Source of the DNA: Nitrosarchaeum sp.
GTDB lineage: Archaea; Thermoproteota; Nitrososphaeria; Nitrososphaerales; Nitrosopumilaceae
Length of the DNA: 38,968 nt
Assembly: GCA_016844465.1 (NCBI GenBank)
Contig: JAERMO010000004.1
Span: forward strand, 18,619 to 57,586
Direction: 5' to 3'
Part shown: positions 1-8,618 of the stretch, piece after piece
Layout: each line of letters opens with the position of its first letter
How positions within the stretch are numbered: the first letter of the stretch is position 1
Position numbers and translations under genes: made by a program
Notes under the pieces: model-generated
The model's input: only the letters and a program-made list of their open reading frames with translations
What the model was told of the DNA's origin: nothing
The model's database searches: none

Positions 1-2
1 GT

Positions 3-479
3 AAAGCAAAATTAAGAATGATCACAGGCAATAGATTCAAAATATCAGATCTTAGTGTACTTACAAAACTTTTTTCAGAAAGATACACTAAACGCTTTGA
101 TGTAAAACTAATCAGAGACAGTAAAATTAAGAAACTGCAAGATTTTATTAATAATGGTCAAATTGAATTAAAAATCGCAATTACAAATTCGGAGGAAATC
201 ACTAATTTATTCTCGGAGAGAATTGGGATATTTAAAGATGAAAATGATGACGCTGTTGCTTTTACTGGAACATCATCATCGCTCTCAACTAATACGCGAG
301 ACTTTGAATCAGTTGATGTTTTCACATCATGGAATGACAAGTCAAGAGTTGAAAGAAAAATAAGAGATTTTGATGATTTGTGGAAAAATAAAACAAAATA
401 TGTCGAAGTATATGATTTTATGGAAGCAGAAAAAAATAATCTGTTAAAATATTCATCAGAGTGGATTTACAACATCTAA
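3..479 (+). CDS. PLD-like N-terminal domain of a DEAD/DEAH helicase-type protein, 5' partial at the window edge; ends where the helicase would be expected
   Basis: Frame is open to the window edge (KAKLRMITGNRF...); 'GIFKDENDDAVAFTGTSSSLSTNTRDFESVDVFTSWND' resembles the PLD-like region of large SF2 helicases; TAA at 477-479. Confidence 0.5.
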   Translation, partial: KAKLRMITGNRFKISDLSVLTKLFSERYTKRFDVKLIRDSKIKKLQDFINNGQIELKIAITNSEEITNLFSERIGIFKDENDDAVAFTGTSSSLSTNTRDFESVDVFTSWNDKSRVERKIRDFDDLWKNKTKYVEVYDFMEAEKNNLLKYSSEWIYNI

Positions 480-1039
480 AGTTCAATCAAGTCATCTATT
501 CTTGATTTATTCTCATAAAAATTCATCCGATTAATTTTATAATAGATTACTTCACCTCTTCTTTCAATTACTGCTATTACTGGCTCTTTTCCCATTTGAG
601 TAATTTGTTCAATTTTTTTCTGGAGATTTCCCATTTTTTCTTGTTGACCTTCATTGAGACCAAAAATTAGAAATTTTGCCGCCTTTTCACCAAATTGCCC
701 TCTTTCATACACTCGAAAATCAGAACCAAATCCAAATCCATCTTTTACCACATAACCTCTAGTTCTCAAATCCCTATAAATCAAAAATTTTGTAAGAGTT
801 TCAGAATCATTCTTTTGATAGATAATTAGTAAGTCATCAAAATTAATTTGCTTCTTGTTTTTTCGTAGTATTAATTTATCAGCAAATAACAAATAAAGAG
901 ATTCAAAGGGTTTTAAAAATAATTTCTCTTGTTCAATTTCCCCGTATCCCTTGAGTTCAAGTTCGTGAATCATTTCTTTATCGGAAATACAAGCCCGTTC
1001 AAAGATCAATTCACCTTTCACTAAAGGAGTTTCTTCCAT
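476..1039 (-). CDS. endA: tRNA-splicing endonuclease (EndA family) subunit
   Basis: 'FLIYRDLRTRGYVVKDGFGFGSDFRVYERG' and C-terminal 'EVIYYKINR' typical of archaeal EndA. Confidence 0.8.
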   Translation of the reverse strand: MEETPLVKGELIFERACISDKEMIHELELKGYGEIEQEKLFLKPFESLYLLFADKLILRKNKKQINFDDLLIIYQKNDSETLTKFLIYRDLRTRGYVVKDGFGFGSDFRVYERGQFGEKAAKFLIFGLNEGQQEKMGNLQKKIEQITQMGKEPVIAVIERRGEVIYYKINRMNFYENKSRIDDLIEL

Positions 1040-1194
1040 GATGAAGAGAAATTCAATGGTTTTCCATATTTATGTTGACCAAAGTCACGGTTTTCTATTA
1101 TTCCTACCATGAGATTCTAGAAAAATAAAATATGGAAAAATTATTTTGGGGTGGTTCTTTGGCGTGATTAAACAATAAATTCTAAATTTAAAAA

Positions 1195-1253
1195 ATTACC
1201 GTCTTAGCCAATAATTACCAATTATTACCGTTTATTACCATTAGTATATATAA
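1195..1253 (+). promoter_or_regulatory. Promoter with phased ATTACC direct repeats (1195, 1214, 1224, 1234) and TATA box TATATATAA (1245-1253)
   Basis: Direct reading; TATA lies about 25 nt upstream of the ATG at 1274, as expected for a leaderless archaeal transcript. Confidence 0.65.
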
Positions 1254-1273
1254 CCAGATAAATACCCTTGATC

Positions 1274-1684
1274 ATGAGTACCCCTCAAGAAACAAAAGAC
1301 GTCTTTACAGTGTGTAAAAAAAGTGTTGCAAAATTTTTTAATGAAATTGAAAAATCAGCGCCATTATATCAACAATTAGCATCCAATATTCAACAAAATT
1401 ACCATGAAGCATGGAAAAATGTAATTAATTCATCAATTGCTTTAGAACAGGAATATGCAACCAAGGCAGGTTTGAAAACTGACGTGCCAGAAGGAACTTT
1501 GAAAGCTATTCAGGATATTACTGAGCAGGCTATCGCAGTATATACTGCTCAAAATAAGATTGCTTTTGATGCTACTGATTCAACGAAAAAGGCATTTGAT
1601 GCATTCAATGAGAATACAAAATCATTTGCTACATTGAATAAAAATATGATGCAATTGATGATGTCTGTATTTACACAGAAATAA
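1274..1684 (+). CDS. Phasin-like / small alpha-helical protein (ATG at 1274 preferred over TTG at 1268)
   Basis: Helical, Ala/Lys/Asn/Gln-rich 136 aa protein; phasin-like pattern. Confidence 0.5.
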   Translation: MSTPQETKDVFTVCKKSVAKFFNEIEKSAPLYQQLASNIQQNYHEAWKNVINSSIALEQEYATKAGLKTDVPEGTLKAIQDITEQAIAVYTAQNKIAFDATDSTKKAFDAFNENTKSFATLNKNMMQLMMSVFTQK

Positions 1685-1849
1685 TAAAGTAACTGATGAG
1701 TCTCTTTTCAAAATATTTTTCTAATTTTTATTCCTAATTGAAAATATTTCACAGTGATTTAATTCATAAATTATTATTTCTCTGTACCTAACTTGCAACA
1801 AACGATGATTCTATTGTTACTATTTTGGAAACTCATTACTTTTGATTTT

Positions 1850-2002
1850 TTACAAAAGATTTCCTTTATATTTTCTTGATCTTGGCCTAGTTCTCAAAGA
1901 CATGCCACAACATGGACACCAATGACTAGCCCACTTTACGAATAATTCACATAAATTGCATCTTTTTTGATCACTAGCATTCTGAATTGATGTGCATCCC
2001 AT
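1850..2002 (-). CDS. 50-aa zinc-ribbon mini-protein
   Basis: MGCTSIQNASDQKRCNLCELFVKWASHWCPCCGMSLRTRPRSRKYKGNLL*; CxxC...CPCCG plus basic RTRPRSRKYK tail; absent from the ORF track because of length. Confidence 0.7.
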   Translation of the reverse strand: MGCTSIQNASDQKRCNLCELFVKWASHWCPCCGMSLRTRPRSRKYKGNLL

Positions 2003-2063
2003 TTAACCTTGAATTTAGTCAAATTCCCTTACATGACATTTCATGATACCTCTTTTTTGCAGG

Positions 2064-2267
2064 CTATACATCAAGAAATTTTCTCTTGTGAAATCCATTA
2101 CGCGGTGATGATCGCAGTCTGCAATTACAACATGGGCAGAAAACTCCATCTCATCTAATAAAAATTTTACACAAATTGCATCTTTTTTGACCTACCGTAT
2201 ATCTTTCATTGTTCACAGGTTTTGTCACAATGTATCTACGACAAATACCGTTACAAATTTCAGACAT
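2064..2267 (-). pseudogene. Second zinc-ribbon paralog, interrupted by an in-frame TGA at 2151-2153
   Basis: MSEICNGICRRYIVTKPVNNERYTVGQKRCNLCKIFIR*DGVFCPCCNCRLRSSPRNGFHKRKFLDV*; aligns with the neighbour over QKRCNLC..F.+W...CPCC. Confidence 0.65.
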
Positions 2268-2686
2268 TATTAATAAATCTCATCTAAAATTGTTGGAGAA
2301 ATCAATGGATCATGTTTGTTGTATTCAAAAAGACTTTTCAATGTATCATTGTTATGAAATTTAATCAGGTGACTCTTTGTTAATACATAAATTAATTTAG
2401 AATATGACAGATTTCTGCTATGACTCACTTATTTTCAACATCATCATGATTGAAAAACATTATCAATTCTTGTATTCTATATCTGCTCTCATTGACAATT
2501 AAGGGAAATTAAAAAATTATGATATTTTCAAGTTTTTTCTAAACATCTTTTTAAGATAAATTCAAAGAAGGGATTCTCCTTAAATGATCTTCAGAATATT
2601 TCAAGAAATTATCAAGTTTTTAAAATTAAATCTAGATGTAATCAATTTTTTAAAACTTTATCATCTAGTACACTGTGTATCTGTAT

Positions 2687-3040
2687 ATGGATTATCAAAG
2701 TCTTTATGACAAAGCTATGAAAATTAGTCCTGCAATTCGTTATGCAACCATCACTGACATGAATGGAAAAATAAAACAAAGCGGCCACAGGAAAGGGGTA
2801 AAAAGTCTTTTAACATCTAAAGAGAGTCTGAAATCGCTAAAATTATCTGCAAATATGTGGAAAGCACGAAATGAACTCTCAAGCAAGATAGGAAATGGCA
2901 AATATGCTCTTGCCGAGTATGCAAACATCAAACGTATTGTGATACCTCTTAACGATGCACATCTACTCTATCTAACTACTAGTGCTAGAGCCGATCACAC
3001 TAAAATCATCAGTAAGGCCATTAGATTGAGGCTAAAATAG
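2687..3040 (+). CDS. Roadblock/LC7-like small protein, paralog 1 (start 2687 chosen by comparison with paralogs)
   Basis: MDYQSLYDKAMKISPAIRYATITDMNGKIKQSGHRKGVKSLL...; shared with the ORFs at 8619 and 10161. Confidence 0.6.
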   Translation: MDYQSLYDKAMKISPAIRYATITDMNGKIKQSGHRKGVKSLLTSKESLKSLKLSANMWKARNELSSKIGNGKYALAEYANIKRIVIPLNDAHLLYLTTSARADHTKIISKAIRLRLK

Positions 3041-3131
3041 CAAGATAGGTAAAGAATTCTGCTTTTCTTTTTATAAGCCATATTTCTGAATACTAAATCA
3101 CTGTCAATTATTTTACCTAGATTTTAGTTCC

Positions 3132-3145
3132 AGTAACTAGTTACT
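3132..3145. promoter_or_regulatory. Perfect 14-bp palindrome AGTAACTAGTTACT upstream of the HD hydrolase gene
   Basis: Direct reading; self-reverse-complementary. Confidence 0.45.
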
Positions 3146-3215
3146 ATGAGAGACTTTACAAATATAATTACTCGTGATAAACAAGTTTTTGAATGACGAA
3201 CTATAGTAATAGATT

Positions 3216-3890
3216 GTGAATATTCAAAAAGCAACAAAAAATGATTTGTTCAAAATTATAGAAAGTGAGGGACATGTTAGAATCGATAGTTTTGTTGAGA
3301 GCGCAGTAGAGTTAGCTGAGGAGGTTCACGGTGATCTTAAAAGAGAAGATGACCAATCATCCTTTTTGGAGACACATATCTGGCCAGTAACAATTGATGT
3401 GATCAGACATTATAAATCTGCAGGAAAATTACTTACTACTCTACAAATTGTTTCATCTATTTTACATGATGTATTGGAAGATGATGAAAAAATATTGGAT
3501 CAATACGCCTCAAAATCATATGGTTTTGACGCGTATTTTCGGCATAGATTTGGAGAATACACATATAATGTTGCAATAAATTTAAAGGCAATCCCACTTG
3601 AAACATACCAACAATATGATGAAAAAATTGGCGAACATACTAGATTTCAAGAATATTGTACCAAACTTGTAAGATCATCATATGATGTAAAAATAATCAA
3701 ACTCGCTGATAGATTAAACAACATGGCTTTTGTTTCCCAATTACCAAAAAATGACAAAATTAAAAGATATATCCGAGAAGCAGAGGATTTTTACATTGCA
3801 TTTACACTAATTCCTCCATCTACAGATGAATTTTATTTTAGAATGAGACAGCTGTATGACGAACTAAAGAGCATAATTATTACAGCCTAA
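3216..3890 (+). CDS. HD-domain hydrolase of RelA/SpoT (MESH1-like) type; GTG start
   Basis: 'VSSILHDVLEDDE' and 'KIIKLADRLNNM' HD/SpoT hydrolase motifs. Confidence 0.75.
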   Translation: MNIQKATKNDLFKIIESEGHVRIDSFVESAVELAEEVHGDLKREDDQSSFLETHIWPVTIDVIRHYKSAGKLLTTLQIVSSILHDVLEDDEKILDQYASKSYGFDAYFRHRFGEYTYNVAINLKAIPLETYQQYDEKIGEHTRFQEYCTKLVRSSYDVKIIKLADRLNNMAFVSQLPKNDKIKRYIREAEDFYIAFTLIPPSTDEFYFRMRQLYDELKSIIITA

Positions 3891-3902
3891 TTCAAGAAAA
3901 AA

Positions 3903-5777
3903 TTAACCGTATTGATAATGGATTCCCTTTTCTCCACGAGGATGTCGCCATTCTGTTTCTTGTGAACAAGTACCACAATCTAGACAGCCTTCATGTTGTA
4001 TCACAACTTTTTCTCCTTCTTCACTGTAACACTTTGCGGGGCACAGTGTTACCATCTCTTTCATAAATTCACTATTAGAATTTAAAACCTTTATGTGAGA
4101 TTTATGATCGTCATTGTAATTTAACTTTGCAATACGATCTGCAATTGAAGGAATACTTGGAGAATATGAAGATGAGACGGATGTTCCTAATCGTTCAGCC
4201 AGTCGCATTGGGACCTTTACGTAAGTATCTTCTGATTCAATAATTGGTAGAAGCCGTTCATATCCAAGAATGTTTGCAAACTTGATAGCAATACCCCTTA
4301 AAGTTCCACTTGACATCATTTTTAAAATTGGGCCATAACGTGAACCAATAATGTCTCTTGGAACATCTTTTGCTGCATCAAGGAAAATCTTAAGATAATC
4401 CTTGTCAATTTGCTTCATATCTATAGTATACGGACTTTCCTCTACTAATTGAGAATAATATTCACCAAGATATTTTTCTGAAAAGTCATCTTTATCAAGA
4501 GCTCTTGCTATAGCATTAGCTGCCCGCACTCCATCATCAATTCCAACATTTAATCCCTCAATTCTTGGACCTACAAAAACTCCCCTTCCAGCGGCATCTC
4601 CTATAAACAAAATGTTTTTGAAGAATGGTTTTTTCATTCTGCATCTCTTGCCATCTGGAACCAATTTTGCACCATATTCCATTTCAACATAATCGGTTCC
4701 AAAAGTAACGCCATACGTTTTAGACATTTGGTCTTGAGTGGACAATAATGCGGTTTGTATATCCTCGACAGTTTTATATTTGCCAGAATTGATTAGACGT
4801 TCCCTTCCACTAGAAGAAAGATATGCTCCTCTGATCTCATTCCAATTTTTAATTAGTTTGGCTACTGCAAAACGAATTCGAAGTTGCTCTTCTTGTGGTA
4901 AACCCTTATTGATTTCTCCTTTAACTGGAACTTGATCTTTGATAAACTCACTTACCATTGGATTTTTTAGTAATGCATCAATCAGATTGTATGGTTCTGT
5001 TGGATTTGATAATAGTGAATCAAAATGATATACAGCTCCTACCGAAAGTGTTTCACGATTTGTGTAAAGGAATCCACCACCAATATGATTTAGTGTTACA
5101 TCGCCTGCAAAAAGGTGAGCGGCTCCTTCGTCAACACCTATTCCAAATCTTTTGTTTATCTCATCTTCAGGGAGTTTAATGATTACTTTGACTCCTTGAT
5201 ACAATTGTGTGGGGGTGAATTTTGGTCTAGCACCAACCATATCTGCAACTTCAGAATTCACTCCATCAGCTGCAATTATTGCTTTAACTTCAAACTCTTC
5301 TAATTCGTCAGTTTGAATGATTGACGTTCCTTTTTGTTCATTCCATGTGATTGAGTGTACATGGACTCCGGGTATTATCCCACCACCAAGTTTTTGAGAA
5401 CTCTCAACTGCTTGTTTGGCAAACCATGAATTGAGTTTGTTTAGTAAAACTGTACAACCAAAATTAGATTGATAGTCATGTGCGGCAGTAAGATCCATCG
5501 AATACACCTTATCTTTTGATGTTGAATGAAGAATGTATTTTGTAATCTTTCTTTCAAATGGAGCATCATTAAGAAAATTTTCGTATATTTCTTCAACGTT
5601 GATTACTCTGCCGTTATTTGGTTTTTTTGAATAAAGAATTCCTCCAGAGATGTTTTTTGCACCAATTTTGGTTCCTGCCTCTAAGAGAATGGCTTGTTTT
5701 CCAAGATTTGATAACTGTTTTAGAGCAGCCAAGCCCGCAGACCCGCCCCCAATAATTGCCACATCGTATTTTTCCAA
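3903..5777 (-). CDS. fixC: ETF-quinone oxidoreductase (FixC) with C-terminal FixX-type ferredoxin domain
   Basis: N-terminal FAD-binding 'DVAIIGGGSAGLAALKQL'; C-terminal 'CPAKCY...GCLDCGTCSQ...HPRGEKGIHYQYG'. Confidence 0.85.
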   Translation of the reverse strand: MEKYDVAIIGGGSAGLAALKQLSNLGKQAILLEAGTKIGAKNISGGILYSKKPNNGRVINVEEIYENFLNDAPFERKITKYILHSTSKDKVYSMDLTAAHDYQSNFGCTVLLNKLNSWFAKQAVESSQKLGGGIIPGVHVHSITWNEQKGTSIIQTDELEEFEVKAIIAADGVNSEVADMVGARPKFTPTQLYQGVKVIIKLPEDEINKRFGIGVDEGAAHLFAGDVTLNHIGGGFLYTNRETLSVGAVYHFDSLLSNPTEPYNLIDALLKNPMVSEFIKDQVPVKGEINKGLPQEEQLRIRFAVAKLIKNWNEIRGAYLSSSGRERLINSGKYKTVEDIQTALLSTQDQMSKTYGVTFGTDYVEMEYGAKLVPDGKRCRMKKPFFKNILFIGDAAGRGVFVGPRIEGLNVGIDDGVRAANAIARALDKDDFSEKYLGEYYSQLVEESPYTIDMKQIDKDYLKIFLDAAKDVPRDIIGSRYGPILKMMSSGTLRGIAIKFANILGYERLLPIIESEDTYVKVPMRLAERLGTSVSSSYSPSIPSIADRIAKLNYNDDHKSHIKVLNSNSEFMKEMVTLCPAKCYSEEGEKVVIQHEGCLDCGTCSQETEWRHPRGEKGIHYQYG

Positions 5778-5783
5778 ATTTCT

Positions 5784-6965
5784 TTAAGCCTCAATAATGT
5801 GTATTTGTTTTCTGATTTCTTCAATCAACATAGGAATCACATCTTCCATCCTTCCTTTTATGAAAATATCACATTCGTCTTTAATAGGAGCATTCTCGTC
5901 AGGATTAATTGCCACCACAAATCCAGAATCTTTCATTCCCCACACATGCTGCATTGCCCCACTTACTCCAGCTGCGATATAGAGCATAGCACTTGTTTTA
6001 TGGCCGCTGGTTCCAATTACTCTGTCTGGAATCATATATTTTAAATCTAGTGCTTGACTAACTAAAAATGGCTTTTTTGATATTGGAAGAGTAATGCCAA
6101 TTTCTGCATTCAATTCTTTTGCCAATTGTTCTAAAAGCTTAATATTTTGTTCTGGTTCATCCTTAACTCCTCTTCCAAAACTGACAATTGTTCTTGGAGT
6201 CTCAAAATCAACTTCACTCTGGATAACCTTACGGCTGAGAATTTTAACCCTGAGATCTCTCTCATCAATTTTGGGAATAAATTCAATTATTTTTCCCTCC
6301 CTTTTTGGATCTTGTTTTAGTGGTTCAAAAACTCCGGGTATAATACTACAAGCTTGTGGATGGTAATCTCGCTTAAAGGCAGGATTACGATTATCAAGAC
6401 AAAGAATAGTAGTCCATAAGAATCCTGAAAAGTCAGGCCTGTACATCTCTAGAGTTTTTGCATAGATTTCCTTACTGCCCCCTGTTTTTTGTTGATGTGA
6501 CATTTCAATGTCTTCGATTACTAGTTGATTGATATCTGAAGCTAGACCAGATTCTAATTCTGTTAGAACAGTTGATGAAAGGTGTCTTCCTATACTATCT
6601 GCTGCAAAAAACATGTATCTTGGCCTTTTTATTTCACCTGCATATAGCGGCTCTATCTCGTCTAGAGTTTTCTTGTCCTGAGCAATCTGACTAATGACTT
6701 TGGTGTAAATAGTATTTCGTATATCTTTTAGTTCAGGATGATCAGAATAGATTACAACGTCAGCCCCATATTCGATTAATTGTTTAGACATATCCTTTAT
6801 GTTATATCCAAGTATTACTGCAACTACTTTCTCATTTGAAGAATACTTTGAATTAAAATCATCTAAAAGACGTCTTGCCTCTCCAATCATTTCAAGGCTT
6901 ACCTGAAGAAACTCTCCGTCTATATGCTCAATTACAACATACAAGTGTCTATAATTTTCGGCCAT
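5784..6965 (-). CDS. etfA: Electron transfer flavoprotein alpha subunit (FixB)
   Basis: C-terminal 'VIGTSGHKTSAMLYIAAGVSGAMQHVWGMKDSGFVVAINPDENAPI' FAD-binding signature. Confidence 0.85.
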   Translation of the reverse strand: MAENYRHLYVVIEHIDGEFLQVSLEMIGEARRLLDDFNSKYSSNEKVVAVILGYNIKDMSKQLIEYGADVVIYSDHPELKDIRNTIYTKVISQIAQDKKTLDEIEPLYAGEIKRPRYMFFAADSIGRHLSSTVLTELESGLASDINQLVIEDIEMSHQQKTGGSKEIYAKTLEMYRPDFSGFLWTTILCLDNRNPAFKRDYHPQACSIIPGVFEPLKQDPKREGKIIEFIPKIDERDLRVKILSRKVIQSEVDFETPRTIVSFGRGVKDEPEQNIKLLEQLAKELNAEIGITLPISKKPFLVSQALDLKYMIPDRVIGTSGHKTSAMLYIAAGVSGAMQHVWGMKDSGFVVAINPDENAPIKDECDIFIKGRMEDVIPMLIEEIRKQIHIIEA

Positions 6966-7843
6966 TATTTTATCACCATTGCCGATAAGGCCTCCTTCAT
7001 TCGTGCAACAACTTTTTTTATCTGTTCGTGATTTGAACCGTCGACAATTTCTGCTTGTCTTGTAGCTGTTGACTTTGGAACTTTTTCAACTTTGTATACA
7101 ATTGTAGGAGAACCTGGAAGCCCCACAAGCGTTTTATCTACACCTAATTGTTGAGCATCAAAAACTTTGAAATATTCCTTGTAGTTTTCTGCACGTCCCG
7201 TTGCCTCTTTTTGATATTTTTGAAAAGATAATCTTTGAGAAACTGTATCAAAACTAGATTTGTAGGTAGGATCAATTGAGATAAAAACTGGAAGTGGAGC
7301 TTCAACTTCTTCTATGACATCAGGAACTCCCTGTAAACTAATCAAACGTTTTGCACGAATCATTCTAGTCTTTAAATCTACATTATAGCTAATTACATTA
7401 CCCAGAAATGTAAAACCAAGCTTCCATCCAGTCTGCGGTCCAGTTTGCCCTGTCTCACCATCAGAAGCTCTGTGTCCAGAAAAAACAATATCCATCTTTC
7501 CCTGCATTTTTTCAATTCCAGTCTTGAGAACTTCCGCAGTTCCCAAAGTGTCAGCTCCTGCAAAAAGCCTATCACTATAAAGATGGAGTTCTTCAGCATC
7601 GGAGATTTGTTGAGCTTGTTGAAGCGCCAGATCAGCCATTGGAGGGCCCATAGTTCCAATGGAAACTTTTGCATCATACATGACTTTGGCATAAAATGCC
7701 GCATGAGCTGCAATTGCACTGTGTGGGCCAAGAGTATTTTTTGTCTCAACTCGATTTAGAGTTCCATCCGGATTATAGCTAACATTTCCTTCAGAAAAAT
7801 CAGGTTCTAGTTTGATTATTACAGCTACGTTAAGTTCGCCCAT
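6965..7843 (-). CDS. etfB: Electron transfer flavoprotein beta subunit (FixA); start at 7843 (MGELNVAV)
   Basis: 'DVVFSGHRASDGETGQTGPQTGWKLG'-type ETF beta signature; adjacent to etfA. Confidence 0.82.
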   Translation of the reverse strand: MGELNVAVIIKLEPDFSEGNVSYNPDGTLNRVETKNTLGPHSAIAAHAAFYAKVMYDAKVSIGTMGPPMADLALQQAQQISDAEELHLYSDRLFAGADTLGTAEVLKTGIEKMQGKMDIVFSGHRASDGETGQTGPQTGWKLGFTFLGNVISYNVDLKTRMIRAKRLISLQGVPDVIEEVEAPLPVFISIDPTYKSSFDTVSQRLSFQKYQKEATGRAENYKEYFKVFDAQQLGVDKTLVGLPGSPTIVYKVEKVPKSTATRQAEIVDGSNHEQIKKVVARMKEALSAMVIK

Positions 7844-8190
7844 AATTATTAACAATATTAGTTCACTATTAATAGATTTTATATTAAAAACCATGTATGA
7901 TCAAAAATAATCAATTATTGTCAAAATCTTCCTTCGTTGTATGAAATAGTATTGATACATGATTGTTCATGTTTTCAAAGTCATCCATATAATTTCAAAA
8001 ATCAATAGTGCAGATTTTAATGATAAAATCAACTGTAAATTATGCAGTTAAGAGAAAGGACTAGCTAGAGTTATCTAATAAACATGAAAGTGGATCGTAT
8101 ATTTTACAAACCGGATTAGAATTGTGTTGCGATTCCTAAAAAAAATCATGACAAATATAAAATGATTTAGTTTTATTTTACAGAAGACTA

Positions 8191-8331
8191 TTAATCTAGA
8201 TTCCAATGAATCGGCATTAGATTACATTTACAATCGTTTCGTTTACCACATTTTGGACAATTGCAGTCACAGTGTAATAGTGGTGCGTCACAACTTACAC
8301 ATTTTGTATATTCTGCAAAATCTTCCCTCAA
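8191..8331 (-). CDS. 46-aa Cys-rich mini-protein (TTG start proposed)
   Basis: (L/M)REDFAEYTKCVSCDAPLLHCDCNCPKCGKRNDCKCNLMPIHWNLD*; eight Cys including CVSC and CPKC. Confidence 0.5.
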   Translation of the reverse strand: MREDFAEYTKCVSCDAPLLHCDCNCPKCGKRNDCKCNLMPIHWNLD

Positions 8332-8441
8332 GCCATTTTATTACTAGCTTTTAATTTATTTTACTTAAAATTCATATATTTTGCAAATAAAACATGTACA
8401 AATGTTAATTAAAATAATTTTGTATCGTTTCAAACTTGAAT

Positions 8442-8571
8442 ATTTTGTTCAGAACAAAATGACAATTTAGTCGGATAAATTTGCAATGAGGGCAAAAATT
8501 TTTCTGATTTGCATAAATAACCCAAAAATTTTAGGGTTTGCTTATTGTCATATGTCAAAATCTGTCTGACA
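8442..8571. promoter_or_regulatory. Intergenic region with three palindromes (8442-8460, 8519-8538, 8551-8571)
   Basis: ATTTTGTTC-A-GAACAAAAT (perfect); AACCCAAAAATTTTAGGGTT (one mismatched pair); ATGTCA-N9-TGACAT. Confidence 0.5.
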
Positions 8572-8618
8572 TTTTATAGTTTCATAATTACAGCAATTCT
8601 TTAATATTTCTATTACAA

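Noticed and set aside
2270-2428. Minus-strand 52-aa GTG-start ORF (VSHSRNLSYSKLIYVLTKSHLIKFHNNDTLKSLFEYNKHDPLISPTILDEIY) ending 2 nt before the zinc-ribbon pseudogene start
   Set aside because: No recognisable family, non-ATG start and short length; could be chance in AT-rich DNA.
4738-5303. Plus-strand ORFs antisense to the ETF-quinone oxidoreductase gene
   Set aside because: Fully inside a confidently assigned gene on the other strand; no family resemblance.
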